Assembly: GCA_023392615.1 (NCBI GenBank)
Contig: JAEVYT010000039.1
Location: 1 to 64,000 of the forward strand
Reading direction: 5' to 3'
Source: Bacillota bacterium
GTDB lineage: Bacteria > Bacillota > Clostridia > Lachnospirales > Lachnospiraceae
Length of the DNA: 64,000 nucleotides
Part shown: positions 54,135 to 61,784 of the stretch, piece after piece
How positions within the stretch are numbered: position 1 is the first letter of the stretch
Layout: each line of letters opens with the position of its first letter
Program-made: the position numbers and the translations under genes
The notes under the pieces: model-generated
Told to the model about the DNA's origin: nothing
The model's database searches: none
The model's input: only the letters and a program-made list of their open reading frames with translations

Positions 54135-54746
54135 TCAAAAAAGTGACATCCATCCTGCAATTATATAACGAGTCACTGACTCATAATTTTCAACTGCCTC
54201 ATCTTCTGATTTCTCATGTACCAGCATATGTATAACACTTTCGATTTGCATATGTGAGATCCAATGAATGATATGATCATCAATTTTTTGTCGACCTTTT
54301 GCTTTTGAAAATTCATCTGCTAATAAGCGATAGTGCTTTTCTGCTAAAGCTATAAATTCATCAAAACAATTTTCATATTTTGACCCCTGACTTTTTTGTA
54401 TTAGTAAAATAAATTCATCATAATATTGATAAATGAACGCAATGACTACTTTCGAAGCCATTAGATCTTCTTCATAGTTTCCATTTAAAACTTCTATCAT
54501 CACCTCTTTTGATTCTAACCCTTTTTTATAGTAATCATTTAACATTTCAAAAAGCATATTTAATGGCCGATCTACCAGACTTGCAAAAAGATCTTCTTTA
54601 TCTTTAAAAAAGAAATATAGCGCACCTGTTGTTACCCCAGCATCCTTACAAATACTTCTCAGAGAAGACTTCATATATCCTTTTTCCATGAATTCTTTCT
54701 TAGCACTTATTAATAGCTTTTCCTTTGTTTCATTTTCGTTCTTCAA
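54135..54746 (-). CDS. TetR-family repressor of the CPBP unit
   Basis: 203 residues from TTG 54746, fixed by GGAGGTGA 4 nt before; a longer frame to 54812 runs through the operator and is rejected. HTH: SSLRSICKDAGVTTGALYFF (about 30-50). The ligand domain is of the AcrR-like long type. Its own promoter contains operator copy 1, and copy 2 lies before the sORF-CPBP unit. Confidence 0.87.
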   Translation of the reverse strand: MKNENETKEKLLISAKKEFMEKGYMKSSLRSICKDAGVTTGALYFFFKDKEDLFASLVDRPLNMLFEMLNDYYKKGLESKEVMIEVLNGNYEEDLMASKVVIAFIYQYYDEFILLIQKSQGSKYENCFDEFIALAEKHYRLLADEFSKAKGRQKIDDHIIHWISHMQIESVIHMLVHEKSEDEAVENYESVTRYIIAGWMSLF

Positions 54747-54770
54747 AAAATCACCTCCATAGCAGTAGAT

Positions 54771-54787
54771 ACATAACACTGTTATGT
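54771..54787. promoter_or_regulatory. TetR operator copy 1 (tetR promoter)
   Basis: ACATAACACTGTTATGT, 17-bp palindrome identical to 54051-54067. 25 nt before the tetR start codon, so it should autorepress tetR. Confidence 0.85.
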
Positions 54788-54876
54788 TATCATGTCTTTG
54801 GTTAAAAATCAATATGGATTAAAAATTATTATGAAGAATGCCAAATCAAGCTCGTAACAATATAAAAACTTTTAGG

Positions 54877-54972
54877 TCAAAGTGTTACAATTAAGCTTGA
54901 CCACTGTACATTTTTATTTTGTCTATCAATTGCCAAGGTATATTGTGTTAAATCATTGGTTCCGATACTTGT
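54877..54972 (-). pseudogene. ptsI: Scrap of PtsI (PEP-protein phosphotransferase) or related PEP-utilising enzyme
   Basis: Minus-strand translation TTSIGTNDLTQYTLAIDRQN then KNVQWSSLIVTL and a stop. S-I-G-T-N-D-L-T-Q-Y-T-L-A-x-D-R is the conserved PEP-binding strand of enzyme I. It begins at once at the 26-bp repeat and soon hits a stop, so only about 30 codons are left. Confidence 0.65.
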
Positions 54973-54995
54973 AGTAGAACTACCGTCTCCGCATG
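54970..54995 (-). repeat. 26-bp direct repeat A, rlmD 3-prime-end-like (att-type scar)
   Basis: Shares 23 of 26 bases with 56766-56791 in the same orientation. On the minus strand it encodes HAETVVLL, the conserved C-terminal end of RlmD/RumA 23S rRNA m5U methyltransferases (HVETVVLL). RlmD 3-prime ends are known insertion sites of integrative elements. Confidence 0.55.
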
Positions 54996-55137
54996 CCTTG
55001 AAGCGACAATAATGATGTCGTCAGAACCTGGTAGTTCCTTGGCGAAAGGCTCTTTTTCTTAAAGATCAATCAAAAACCTTTCATTTTTAAGTTTCCACAT
55101 CCGCACTTCCATATTGAAAGCATCATTAAATACCGTT

Positions 55138-55671
55138 TTATATAATAGACGATATTCCCGAAGTAAACAGCATATCTATCAAGTTATATAATTCATCTGG
55201 GGGCAAATCTTTTTGCCTGCGTTGCCAGAGACGAAGCAGTGAAAATGCAGTTGAGACTTGAAACTCTAATAAATATGGTGTTACTGAATTATCTTTAGGG
55301 AAACAATATTTCTGTGCATCAGAAAAAAATTCACCTTTCAACTTTTCACTAAAGCGGATATTACCATAATCACCTAATAAAGCATTTAGGCATGCTCCTT
55401 TTTCCTCGAAAAGTAGGAGTATATCCCGTGTTTCGGCTTGCTCTTTGTTTTTTATCTTCTCCCGGATATAATCCAATATATCGTTTTCCACGAAGCTAAG
55501 CAAATCGTAAACATCGGTAAAATACTGATAAAAGGTACTTCGGTTATATCCAGACTTGTTTGTAATTTCCTGTACTGTGATTTTCTCAATCGGTTTTTGG
55601 CAATAAAGTTCACAAAAAGCGCCGATAAGTGATTGTCTTGTTTTTTTCGTTATTTCAGGCTGTTTTTTCAT
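55138..55671 (-). CDS. TetR-family transcriptional regulator
   Basis: 177 residues from ATG 55671, set by GGGGCAAGAA; a start at 55713 is rejected. HTH EKITVQEITNKSGYNRSTFY (about 25-45), ligand domain of the short TetR type. Divergent from a flavodoxin gene, with an 11-bp inverted repeat between them. Confidence 0.88.
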   Translation of the reverse strand: MKKQPEITKKTRQSLIGAFCELYCQKPIEKITVQEITNKSGYNRSTFYQYFTDVYDLLSFVENDILDYIREKIKNKEQAETRDILLLFEEKGACLNALLGDYGNIRFSEKLKGEFFSDAQKYCFPKDNSVTPYLLEFQVSTAFSLLRLWQRRQKDLPPDELYNLIDMLFTSGISSII

Positions 55672-55696
55672 TTCTTGCCCCTTTCGCAAGCAAAAT

Positions 55697-55731
55697 ATCA
55701 ACCAACAAACCAAATAAATCTGTTGGTTGAT
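55697..55731. promoter_or_regulatory. Inverted repeat operator in the TetR/flavodoxin spacer
   Basis: Exact 11-bp arms ATCAACCAACA and TGTTGGTTGAT, 13 nt apart. GTTGG-type halves are common in TetR sites. Between the two divergent starts. Confidence 0.65.
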
Positions 55732-55803
55732 GAATTTGAAACAAAGTCGTATAATTCATTATACAACACGTTGTCTTATAGTCAAGATGTGAGGAGGATC
55801 AAC

Positions 55804-56229
55804 ATGAAAATAGCCGTCAGGTATCAGTCCATAGGAGGCAATACAAAATCAGTAGCGGAAGCTATCGCCTATAAAGTCGGTGTTAAAGCAGAGCCGATTA
55901 CTGTACCGCTTAATGAGCCGGTTGACTTTTTATTTATCGGTGGCGGCGTATATGCACATGGTTTAGACGATTCCCTAAAAAGTTTTTTGGAAAATTTAGA
56001 TGCGACATCAGTCAAAGTCGTGGCTGCTTTTTCCACTGCCGGAGCTATGGATGGAGCAATAAAAATTGCTTCTATCGTTAAGAAGAAAGGGATATCTGTG
56101 CATGGCGAAACCCTGCCTATGAAACTCGGTGTGCGCAATCATGGTTATTTTGTCCATAAAGGTTTTATCGAATTGACCAACAAACAGCTTGCCGTTGTTA
56201 ATGACTTCGTAAAAAAGGTGATTATATAA
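55804..56229 (+). CDS. Flavodoxin-family protein
   Basis: 141 residues from ATG 55804, set by GAGGAGG 6 nt before; the frame is open upstream to 55633 but that part overlaps the TetR gene. Phosphate loop RYQSIGGNTKSVAEAIA (usual T/S-x-T-G-N-T), then FLFIGGGVYAHG and VVAAFSTAGAMDGA. A small soluble FMN electron carrier. Regulated by the divergent TetR. Flanked by the two 26-bp repeats. Confidence 0.82.
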   Translation: MKIAVRYQSIGGNTKSVAEAIAYKVGVKAEPITVPLNEPVDFLFIGGGVYAHGLDDSLKSFLENLDATSVKVVAAFSTAGAMDGAIKIASIVKKKGISVHGETLPMKLGVRNHGYFVHKGFIELTNKQLAVVNDFVKKVII

Positions 56230-56296
56230 CGGTTTTGCCATAGCAACAAGAATTCCATATCGCCATAGGGTCACTGCAAATCAACCGTGGCTCTAT

Positions 56297-56464
56297 TTAT
56301 GCAAAAAATCCATAAAACAGTTTGATAATATTCCTCTGAAACAGAACCTTTGTGACTGAAATCCCCTTAATTTCCTGCACATTTTTGACCTTTTCACTAG
56401 GTACATCGTAAGCACCTTGCCAAAAAGAATACCCTTCTTCATTTTTACTCATTTTTCTTAACAT
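56297..56464 (-). CDS. Small ORF, 55 residues, possibly a gene fragment
   Basis: MLRKMSKNEEGYSFWQGAYD start, then SEKVKNVQEIKGISVTKVLF and a hydrophobic end IIKLFYGFFA. GAGGAAAGG is next to the first ATG and 12 nt from the second (56452), so spacing is poor for both. No family recognised; may be a truncated gene. Confidence 0.3.
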   Translation of the reverse strand: MLRKMSKNEEGYSFWQGAYDVPSEKVKNVQEIKGISVTKVLFQRNIIKLFYGFFA

Positions 56465-56765
56465 CCTTTCCTCGTTTACTTTTTACATCAGTTTGATGTA
56501 GCACAGAAAAAGACCTCCCATCTTCAAAAAGCTCGAAAACAAGCGGTCTTTACGACTTTTAAATATTCTGTTGAATGATAAAAATAACGTCTAATAAATC
56601 TAAATTATGAACTCTACTTCGGTGTGTTTCCAGAAACCATATCAAGAACTACCGACACATTTACACCGTACGAAATGGACTTTTTTCTTGAAATTTGTCC
56701 TTTTCTAGAAAACCCAAAATGCTTCTCAAAGTGCCTAAAATAAGTAATTTTACATATCTTTCTTG

Positions 56766-56791
56766 TGTAGTAGTACCACCGTCTCCACATG
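56766..56791 (-). repeat. 26-bp direct repeat B, rlmD 3-prime-end-like (att-type scar)
   Basis: Minus-strand reading CAT GTG GAG ACG GTG GTA CTA CTA encodes HVETVVLL, preceded by V and followed by HKKDM and a stop, the usual kind of RlmD C-terminus. Matches repeat A at 23 of 26 bases. No RlmD sequence could be read upstream of it, so only the 3-prime end is present. Confidence 0.6.
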
Positions 56792-57072
56792 TACTGAGTG
56801 CTGACGATAGCAAATAACAAATAAGAGATGTTGTGAAGTTTACCTTATAAATTATCATTCTATATCTTTTATTAGGTTTTAATTAAATACCAATTTCCCG
56901 ATACATGTTTTGAATATAGTCTAAACATTTTAACATTAAAAGTAAAGCCAATAATTTTTGTCAATATTCAGTGTTTTATTATTCATGGTTTATAGTCTAT
57001 AAACAAATGCATAGTTTTATATGTATGAATATAAGATGTTTTTTTAATACTTCATGATACATTTTCTATTTT

Positions 57073-57702
57073 TTAGTATAATAAAATATTTTCATACGGA
57101 AACCATTCTTCAAAAGTTTCATCTTTATTTATTTCGTTTAGATAGAAATCTAATACTCTTTGTAATACACGTTCAAGGCATATGGTTGAAGCCTCTTTAT
57201 CTGCTGAATAGTTAATAACAAAAAACGGGATTTTACGTGATTTATAATATTTTCTTTTGTCATTATAGTAATCAGCACCATTATCTTGTTTTGCTGGCTC
57301 TGAAGTTTTAAATTCAAATACTGCAATTGGCATTTGAATCTTATTTATATAAAAAACTCCTGCATCAACTGTAAGTTTTCTGTTTGTATTTTTATAACCA
57401 GGCAAGTCTTCCCTCCATATTTCGGCCGCAATTAAGAGTTGATTTTCAAACTTGGGAATAACTTTACTAAACACTTCATCTGCGTAAACCCAGGACTTTC
57501 TTTTAGCTTTTATTTTATTGCAAGCCATACAAAATCCATCAACTCCTGTAGTAAATATATCATACGGTCTTTTAAAATTATGAAACTTGCATATATTACA
57601 TTTAATAAAGGTTCTTTTTTTCAAATCTACTACTGGTTCAATAGGTATAAAACGCCCATTAGCCAAATAATAAAATCCTTCAATTGTACGTATTCTTCTC
57701 AT
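57073..57702 (-). CDS. Zinc-ribbon protein with PD-(D/E)XK-like nuclease pattern
   Basis: 209 residues from ATG 57702, set by GGGAG 8 nt upstream; a GTG at 57717 is rejected. A zinc-ribbon-like Cys set C35, C38, C58, C61 (CNIC ... CMAC) is followed by a segment with E94 in a helix, D113 in LTVDAGVFYI and E130-x-K132 in AVFEFKTSEP. This order and spacing matches PD-(D/E)XK endonucleases (E, D, ExK). A DNA-modifying or restriction role is possible. No methyltransferase is adjacent. First gene of the unrecognised island; ends near an imperfect hairpin upstream of it (57784-57836). Confidence 0.6.
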   Translation of the reverse strand: MRRIRTIEGFYYLANGRFIPIEPVVDLKKRTFIKCNICKFHNFKRPYDIFTTGVDGFCMACNKIKAKRKSWVYADEVFSKVIPKFENQLLIAAEIWREDLPGYKNTNRKLTVDAGVFYINKIQMPIAVFEFKTSEPAKQDNGADYYNDKRKYYKSRKIPFFVINYSADKEASTICLERVLQRVLDFYLNEINKDETFEEWFPYENILLY

Positions 57703-57783
57703 TATGATTGCTCCCACTAAAATTTTTCTATAGTTACCACTGATTATTTTTTTCAGCTTGGCATTATATTATTCATTAAAAAA

Positions 57784-57836
57784 ACCTTTTATAATAAGTT
57801 TGTGTCGTTCAATAGCTCCCAACTTATTTAAAAGGT
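57784..57836 (-). terminator. Imperfect hairpin, minus strand
   Basis: ACCTTTT and AAAAGGT outer arms with AATAAGTT/AACTTATT inside, then TTTTTT on the minus strand. Probably ends the transcript from the 301-residue gene before the zinc-ribbon gene. Confidence 0.6.
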
Positions 57837-57849
57837 CGATTATTCCACA

Positions 57850-58755
57850 TTAAAGCAATATTTTTACATTAGAAAAAACTTTTGCTCGAATATCAATACT
57901 TTTGACACCTATTAAAAATTGACCTAGTATATGTTTATCTGCTAACAATCCAAAAAGGAATTCCTTCTGTTTATAGATTCTATTCTTATTGCTAATATCC
58001 GAAACAACAACTGTAAATGTAAATTTCATATCATCAAAAAGCATTGATAGATAATAATATGTTTTTTCAAATACATTACTTAACGACATTGCCGTATAAT
58101 TATCAGATATATCAAAAAATGCCACATTAATGGTTTTACCCTTAATAGAGCTTATATATATATTTCTATACTGCATGTTGTTTAAATTAAATTCACTTAG
58201 CTTATCTATTTTTTTACATACAGATTTTGTTTTTAAACTCCATATTTGTTTTTCATTAATATCGTCCAGGTTTTTAATTTCATTTTTAATATTTTTGTTT
58301 TCCATCGCATATCTTTCTAAAATCACTGTGTTCTGCATATGTTTAGCAATCAAAGTTGTATTGTTATAGTAATACTCTATCATTTCATCTACTGATGACC
58401 CCATAAGCGGATAATGTAAAATAAAAGCATTAATAAAAGCTGTTCTTTTTATAGCTGTAAATCCATAACTAACCGACTTAATATCTTCAGCTTTGTTTTT
58501 ATTTAGTAAGTAACGTAACGCATACTTCTTTAGCTTTACATAATTATTATTGTGAATTTTGTGTATATCTATAACATCCATCGATTGTAATGTGCGATGT
58601 TCTTGCCAGACCTGGAGTTTATTCTTACCTTTTAATTGTTTCATATAATCTTGTAGATGGACTGACATCATTACACCTTTGCCAAACCAATATATTAATT
58701 TTATATAGTCTTGATATTCTTTACAAATTTTTTCTTTCTCATAGTTTCTTATCAT
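57850..58755 (-). CDS. Hypothetical protein of the mobile-like island
   Basis: 301 residues. AGGAGGAGAGA before ATG. N-terminal helical region with basic stretches, a Tyr/Lys/Asn-rich composition, and beta strands near the end (TINVAFFDIS, KFTFTVVVSDI). No catalytic motif recognised. It follows the winged-helix protein by 12 nt, so the two are co-translated. Such pairs occur in conjugative or mobilisable elements of Firmicutes, but I could not name the family. Confidence 0.6.
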   Translation of the reverse strand: MIRNYEKEKICKEYQDYIKLIYWFGKGVMMSVHLQDYMKQLKGKNKLQVWQEHRTLQSMDVIDIHKIHNNNYVKLKKYALRYLLNKNKAEDIKSVSYGFTAIKRTAFINAFILHYPLMGSSVDEMIEYYYNNTTLIAKHMQNTVILERYAMENKNIKNEIKNLDDINEKQIWSLKTKSVCKKIDKLSEFNLNNMQYRNIYISSIKGKTINVAFFDISDNYTAMSLSNVFEKTYYYLSMLFDDMKFTFTVVVSDISNKNRIYKQKEFLFGLLADKHILGQFLIGVKSIDIRAKVFSNVKILL

Positions 58756-58767
58756 TCTCTCCTCCTT

Positions 58768-59376
58768 TTATGCTCTGATTTCGATATATTCAGCTTGCAG
58801 TATTTCAACAAAGGTTTCTTTAGCAACTATCTCTTCCGAACCATAGTTACTAGTTATTACTTCCAAAGCTATCTCTACACCTTGTGAGTTGACATAACCC
58901 CCATCAGGCGGGCTAATTAACTCATTTTTCCACATCTCACTTATCTCCGCCCATCTATCATGGTCTTCTGTTTTTAAGTGTATTAAATAGTCCTCCATCC
59001 TGTCTCTCCACTGACTTTCTGTTATCCATTCAACAACTTCATCTTTAATCTTAAAATAGTGGTTTGCAAACGTTATATCATGTAAGGGGCTAGAACTTCG
59101 ATATAAGCTTTCAATGTTAAGTTGGTTATAACATAATGATTGTCCCTTCTGAGTTAGCCGATATACAAATGCAGAATCCTTTGTACTCTTATCTAGATAT
59201 GATACTTTCTCGATGTACTTATCTCGCTCAAAATTGATAATTCTTCTATCAACAACTCCTAAATGCTCTTTTAATTGGTCTTTTGTAATATAACCCGTCC
59301 TAGCAAATGCTTTTAGCATATCAATATCTTTATTGGTTAGTTTTTGTATATAATTTGTCTTTCTTCCTTTACTCAT
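58768..59376 (-). CDS. Winged-helix protein, replication-relaxation family-like
   Basis: 202 residues. N-terminal wHTH: LTNKDIDMLKAFARTGYITK, LKEHLGVVDRRIINFERDKYI, YRLTQKGQSLCY. Then HDITFANHYFKIKDEVVEWI and a C-terminal GVEIALEVITSNYGSEE, like the Replic_Relax (PF13814) pattern, where the C-terminal half resembles a nuclease-like fold with an acidic pair. Proteins of this family sit with mobilisation and replication genes on plasmids and ICEs. AGGAGGTGTAATTTAAA ribosome site. A highly structured 140-nt block lies 70 nt upstream. Confidence 0.6.
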   Translation of the reverse strand: MSKGRKTNYIQKLTNKDIDMLKAFARTGYITKDQLKEHLGVVDRRIINFERDKYIEKVSYLDKSTKDSAFVYRLTQKGQSLCYNQLNIESLYRSSSPLHDITFANHYFKIKDEVVEWITESQWRDRMEDYLIHLKTEDHDRWAEISEMWKNELISPPDGGYVNSQGVEIALEVITSNYGSEEIVAKETFVEILQAEYIEIRA

Positions 59377-59444
59377 TTTAAATTACACCTCCTTTGGATT
59401 AACTTGCTTATAGAATTGCAATAACACTATCGTATCAGCTATTT

Positions 59445-59583
59445 AGGATGCCGTTAGGCATCCTAATTGGTATGACTACTCTCTTGCTATATAGAGAGTG
59501 GGGATACCAATTCCATCTGCATAACGAAGTGACGCAGAGCGAACCCCTGAACGTAAGTAAGGGGGCGTGAAGCGAGCTCTGCG
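59445..59583. other. Structured block of four hairpins (possible oriT, origin or structured RNA)
   Basis: H1: AGGATGCC/GGCATCCT, 4-nt loop (59445-59464). H2: outer AATTGGTAT/ATACCAATT with inner ACTCTCT/AGAGAGT (59465-59512). H3: TCTGC/GCAGA (59516-59538). H4: CGCAGAGC/GCTCTGCG enclosing CCCC and GGGGG (59533-59583). H3 and H4 share bases, so they are alternative folds. GC-rich compared with its surroundings, and placed directly upstream of a Replic_Relax-like gene, as expected for a transfer or replication origin. Role is inference. Confidence 0.5.
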
Positions 59584-59763
59584 TTCCCGCTTTATGAGTA
59601 ACATTTCTTTTTTTTATGATACTGCGGTAAATGCTAGCTACAAATGTGAAAAACACTATGACAAAACAAGTTTTCATATCATATGCATATCTTTACAAGA
59701 TATAACTAATAGCACCCATGAATACGGAGTGCTGAACAAAAGCATTCTATTAACCAATAATTT

Positions 59764-59824
59764 AAAAAATCCATGTAATAGTCGAGGTAATCATTTTACC
59801 TTAACTATTACATGGATTTTAAAA
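59764..59824 (-). terminator. Long hairpin terminator of the 437-residue gene
   Basis: Arms AAAATCCATGTAATAGT and ACTATTACATGGATTTT, with inner AGGTAA/TTACCT and a 5-nt loop. A/T runs on both sides. 53 nt past the end of the 437-residue gene. Confidence 0.8.
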
Positions 59825-59876
59825 TATATTTTATTGCTAAAATCTAAGAAAATCTATTCATTGAATAAATTGAGTT

Positions 59877-61190
59877 TTATGCTCTACTTTCCAAATAAAA
59901 CTTAGATGATTTTTGAAAGCGAGTAAATACCGAATCAACCCAATTTTCTTCATCATATTTTAACTCATTATTACTTAATATCCATTTACAAATAACGTTC
60001 AAGTCCTCACTTAAGCTCATCTGCTCTAACTTTAAAAGTTTATCTATCCAAGGCTTTTTAGGTTCTCGGCCATTAGCATTGTCTAGCCAAAAAATAATAT
60101 TTTTAATTCTATCAAACCTTTTAAATATATCTTTTTCTTTATAGTCATGTGCAAATAGGAATTCTATTGCTTTATAACATCCTTGTCTATATCCAACCCT
60201 ATAATTAAGAAGAAAATCGATTGCTTCCATATTATCAATTTCCACCATTTTAAGAATCTTTTTAAATTCTTTTATATCATGATGATATAATTTACGTCCA
60301 TTGATTTTCAACAATTGTATTATTATTTCATTTCTTTCTTTGAAACTTGCAAATTTAAATATTTTAGAATTTTTCTCGATATCAAATAGTTCATCAAAAA
60401 ATTCACTATTTGGTCCGAATGGTACATTACTAACATAATCTAGTAAAGCAAAAAAATCAAAGCCACTAAATATAACTTTATTTATGGATAAGGATTTAAA
60501 AGAATCACTAAATTTTTCTCCAAAATATTTCATGAAGTTTTCAGCATTAAAATAATATATCTTAAAAATACGGCTCACAAAGTATTTATATGCTGGCTCA
60601 TTCTTATTTTCAAATTCTACAGTTTTGCTTATACTTACTAACATCTCATCAATAATATTAATTGAAATATCTAATAACTTTGAAATTTCTTCATTAATCC
60701 TCATTTCATCAATAGAGGATACTTTTAATCTCTTGGAAAGAATTTTGGCATACTCTTTATCTTCTTTTAAATCGAATGCAAATTTACCAGAATATTTAAC
60801 TACTTTAACTGTTGCATACAAAGAATTAATCTTAAAGCTGATTGAATCGCCTTTACCATTTTGCATCCTTTTTTTAATCCATGCTTCAGGGAATACATCT
60901 ATTTCATCAACCATTAATGTATTATACAATCTTACACAATAACCATATTCACTATCTATTAATTCTCCTTCATAGCATTCTAATAAAACCTCAGTTAAAA
61001 ATGCAGTTAAGCCAATTTCAGCTTCTTCACGTTTTGAGTCTGAATAATTCTTTACTTTATCAATAACATCTTCAAACAAAGGTAAACCTTCTTTAGATAC
61101 ACTCAATGAAAATTCATATTCCTTCTTTACAAATGATATAAATTCTTCAGATTTAATTTCTATCATCTCTTTGATTCTCTTGTTACTCAT
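59877..61190 (-). CDS. Large hypothetical protein of the island
   Basis: 437 residues from ATG 61190 (7-nt spacing from AAGGAGG; ATG at 61196 is too close). Highly helical and charged, Lys/Glu/Phe-rich, no membrane helix or signal. N-terminal third shows EEFISFVKKEYEFSLSVSKE; the middle PNSEFFDELFDIEKNSKIFKF; the C-terminal part has RVGYRQGCYKAIEFLFAHDY and NGREPKKPWIDKLLKLEQMS. No fold recognised; an effector or DNA-associated protein is possible but unsupported. Very low GC. Confidence 0.6.
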   Translation of the reverse strand: MSNKRIKEMIEIKSEEFISFVKKEYEFSLSVSKEGLPLFEDVIDKVKNYSDSKREEAEIGLTAFLTEVLLECYEGELIDSEYGYCVRLYNTLMVDEIDVFPEAWIKKRMQNGKGDSISFKINSLYATVKVVKYSGKFAFDLKEDKEYAKILSKRLKVSSIDEMRINEEISKLLDISINIIDEMLVSISKTVEFENKNEPAYKYFVSRIFKIYYFNAENFMKYFGEKFSDSFKSLSINKVIFSGFDFFALLDYVSNVPFGPNSEFFDELFDIEKNSKIFKFASFKERNEIIIQLLKINGRKLYHHDIKEFKKILKMVEIDNMEAIDFLLNYRVGYRQGCYKAIEFLFAHDYKEKDIFKRFDRIKNIIFWLDNANGREPKKPWIDKLLKLEQMSLSEDLNVICKWILSNNELKYDEENWVDSVFTRFQKSSKFYLESRA

Positions 61191-61231
61191 TTCCATACCT
61201 CCTTAAGTATCTAATTGTTAACTAATATGCA

Positions 61232-61693
61232 TCATCCTTTTAAAGACTTTGCACCAATATTTAAACGATTTAATGCTTGTAAAGGAAATTCATATCCCCA
61301 TAAATTTTTATAACCATCTGTGGTATGCTCAGCTTTAATTATATTAAATTCACGTAATACCTCGTTAGCGAACTTGGATAAATTCTCCTGACCAGAAAAT
61401 ACAATATCAGTTTTTTCGATACTTGGGTTTTTGAAGGTCTGCTCTGATTTAAAGATTTTAAGTTCAAGATAGTTATTTAGCCTTTTAAAAATCCATTGAT
61501 ACGCTCCAGGTTCATCGTTCCATAAACATATAGTTTCATTTACCCCTTCACATATCAAAGCTAATGCAATAATCAAGTCATAAGGAGCATCTGACAAATA
61601 CGATGCTGTAATAACCTTTGAGTTATCATTTTCGTCAATTAGAGTCGCATCCATCCACCCACGTCCAGTTAAATTACATGAAAAATTAATCAT
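61232..61693 (-). CDS. Immunity-like hypothetical protein
   Basis: 153 residues, TTAAGGAGATATTAA ribosome site. Compact acidic domain: MINFSCNLTGRGWMDATLID, SYLSDAPYDLIIALALICEG, and EEFPLQALNRL-like end YEFPLQALNRLN. Its composition and genomic place (a small gene in a row of unknowns) resemble immunity proteins of polymorphic toxin systems; no toxin gene was seen next to it. Family not recognised with confidence. Confidence 0.55.
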   Translation of the reverse strand: MINFSCNLTGRGWMDATLIDENDNSKVITASYLSDAPYDLIIALALICEGVNETICLWNDEPGAYQWIFKRLNNYLELKIFKSEQTFKNPSIEKTDIVFSGQENLSKFANEVLREFNIIKAEHTTDGYKNLWGYEFPLQALNRLNIGAKSLKG

Positions 61694-61784
61694 TTAATAT
61701 CTCCTTAAATACTTCACAATTGTGAAAGAAAATGATATAACTCAAATGCAGTTTATATTTATCTTAAATGGCAAATATTAAAAC

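Larger units (their letters stand above)
54747..55137. other. Spacer with operator, ptsI scrap and att-like repeat
   Basis: 391 nt. Operator copy 1 (54771-54787), a decayed PEP-utilising enzyme scrap (54877-54972), and the first 26-bp repeat (54970-54995). The stretch 54996-55137 has nothing else recognised. Confidence 0.6.
56230..57072. other. Long spacer with a small ORF and att-like repeat B
   Basis: 843 nt. Minus-strand short ORF (56297-56464), a weak hairpin with GGTCTTTTTC around 56505-56560, the second 26-bp repeat (56766-56791), and about 280 AT-rich nt (56792-57072) with nothing recognised, likely the 3-prime flank of the next gene. Confidence 0.5.
59377..59876. other. Structured spacer upstream of the winged-helix gene
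   Basis: 500 nt with a series of hairpins at 59445-59583 and a terminator at 59764-59824. A plus-strand frame at 59567-59905 is open but spans the hairpin and terminator and is not taken as a gene. Confidence 0.6.

Noticed and set aside
56614..56858. Two overlapping minus-strand frames of 65-68 codons
   Set aside because: They read through repeat B in the wrong register (GDGGTTTQ) and have no ribosome site; the RlmD-like register is different and ends at a stop.
59567..59905. Plus-strand frame of 112 codons
   Set aside because: It runs across the hairpin block and the terminator, has no ribosome site and overlaps the end of a better minus-strand gene.
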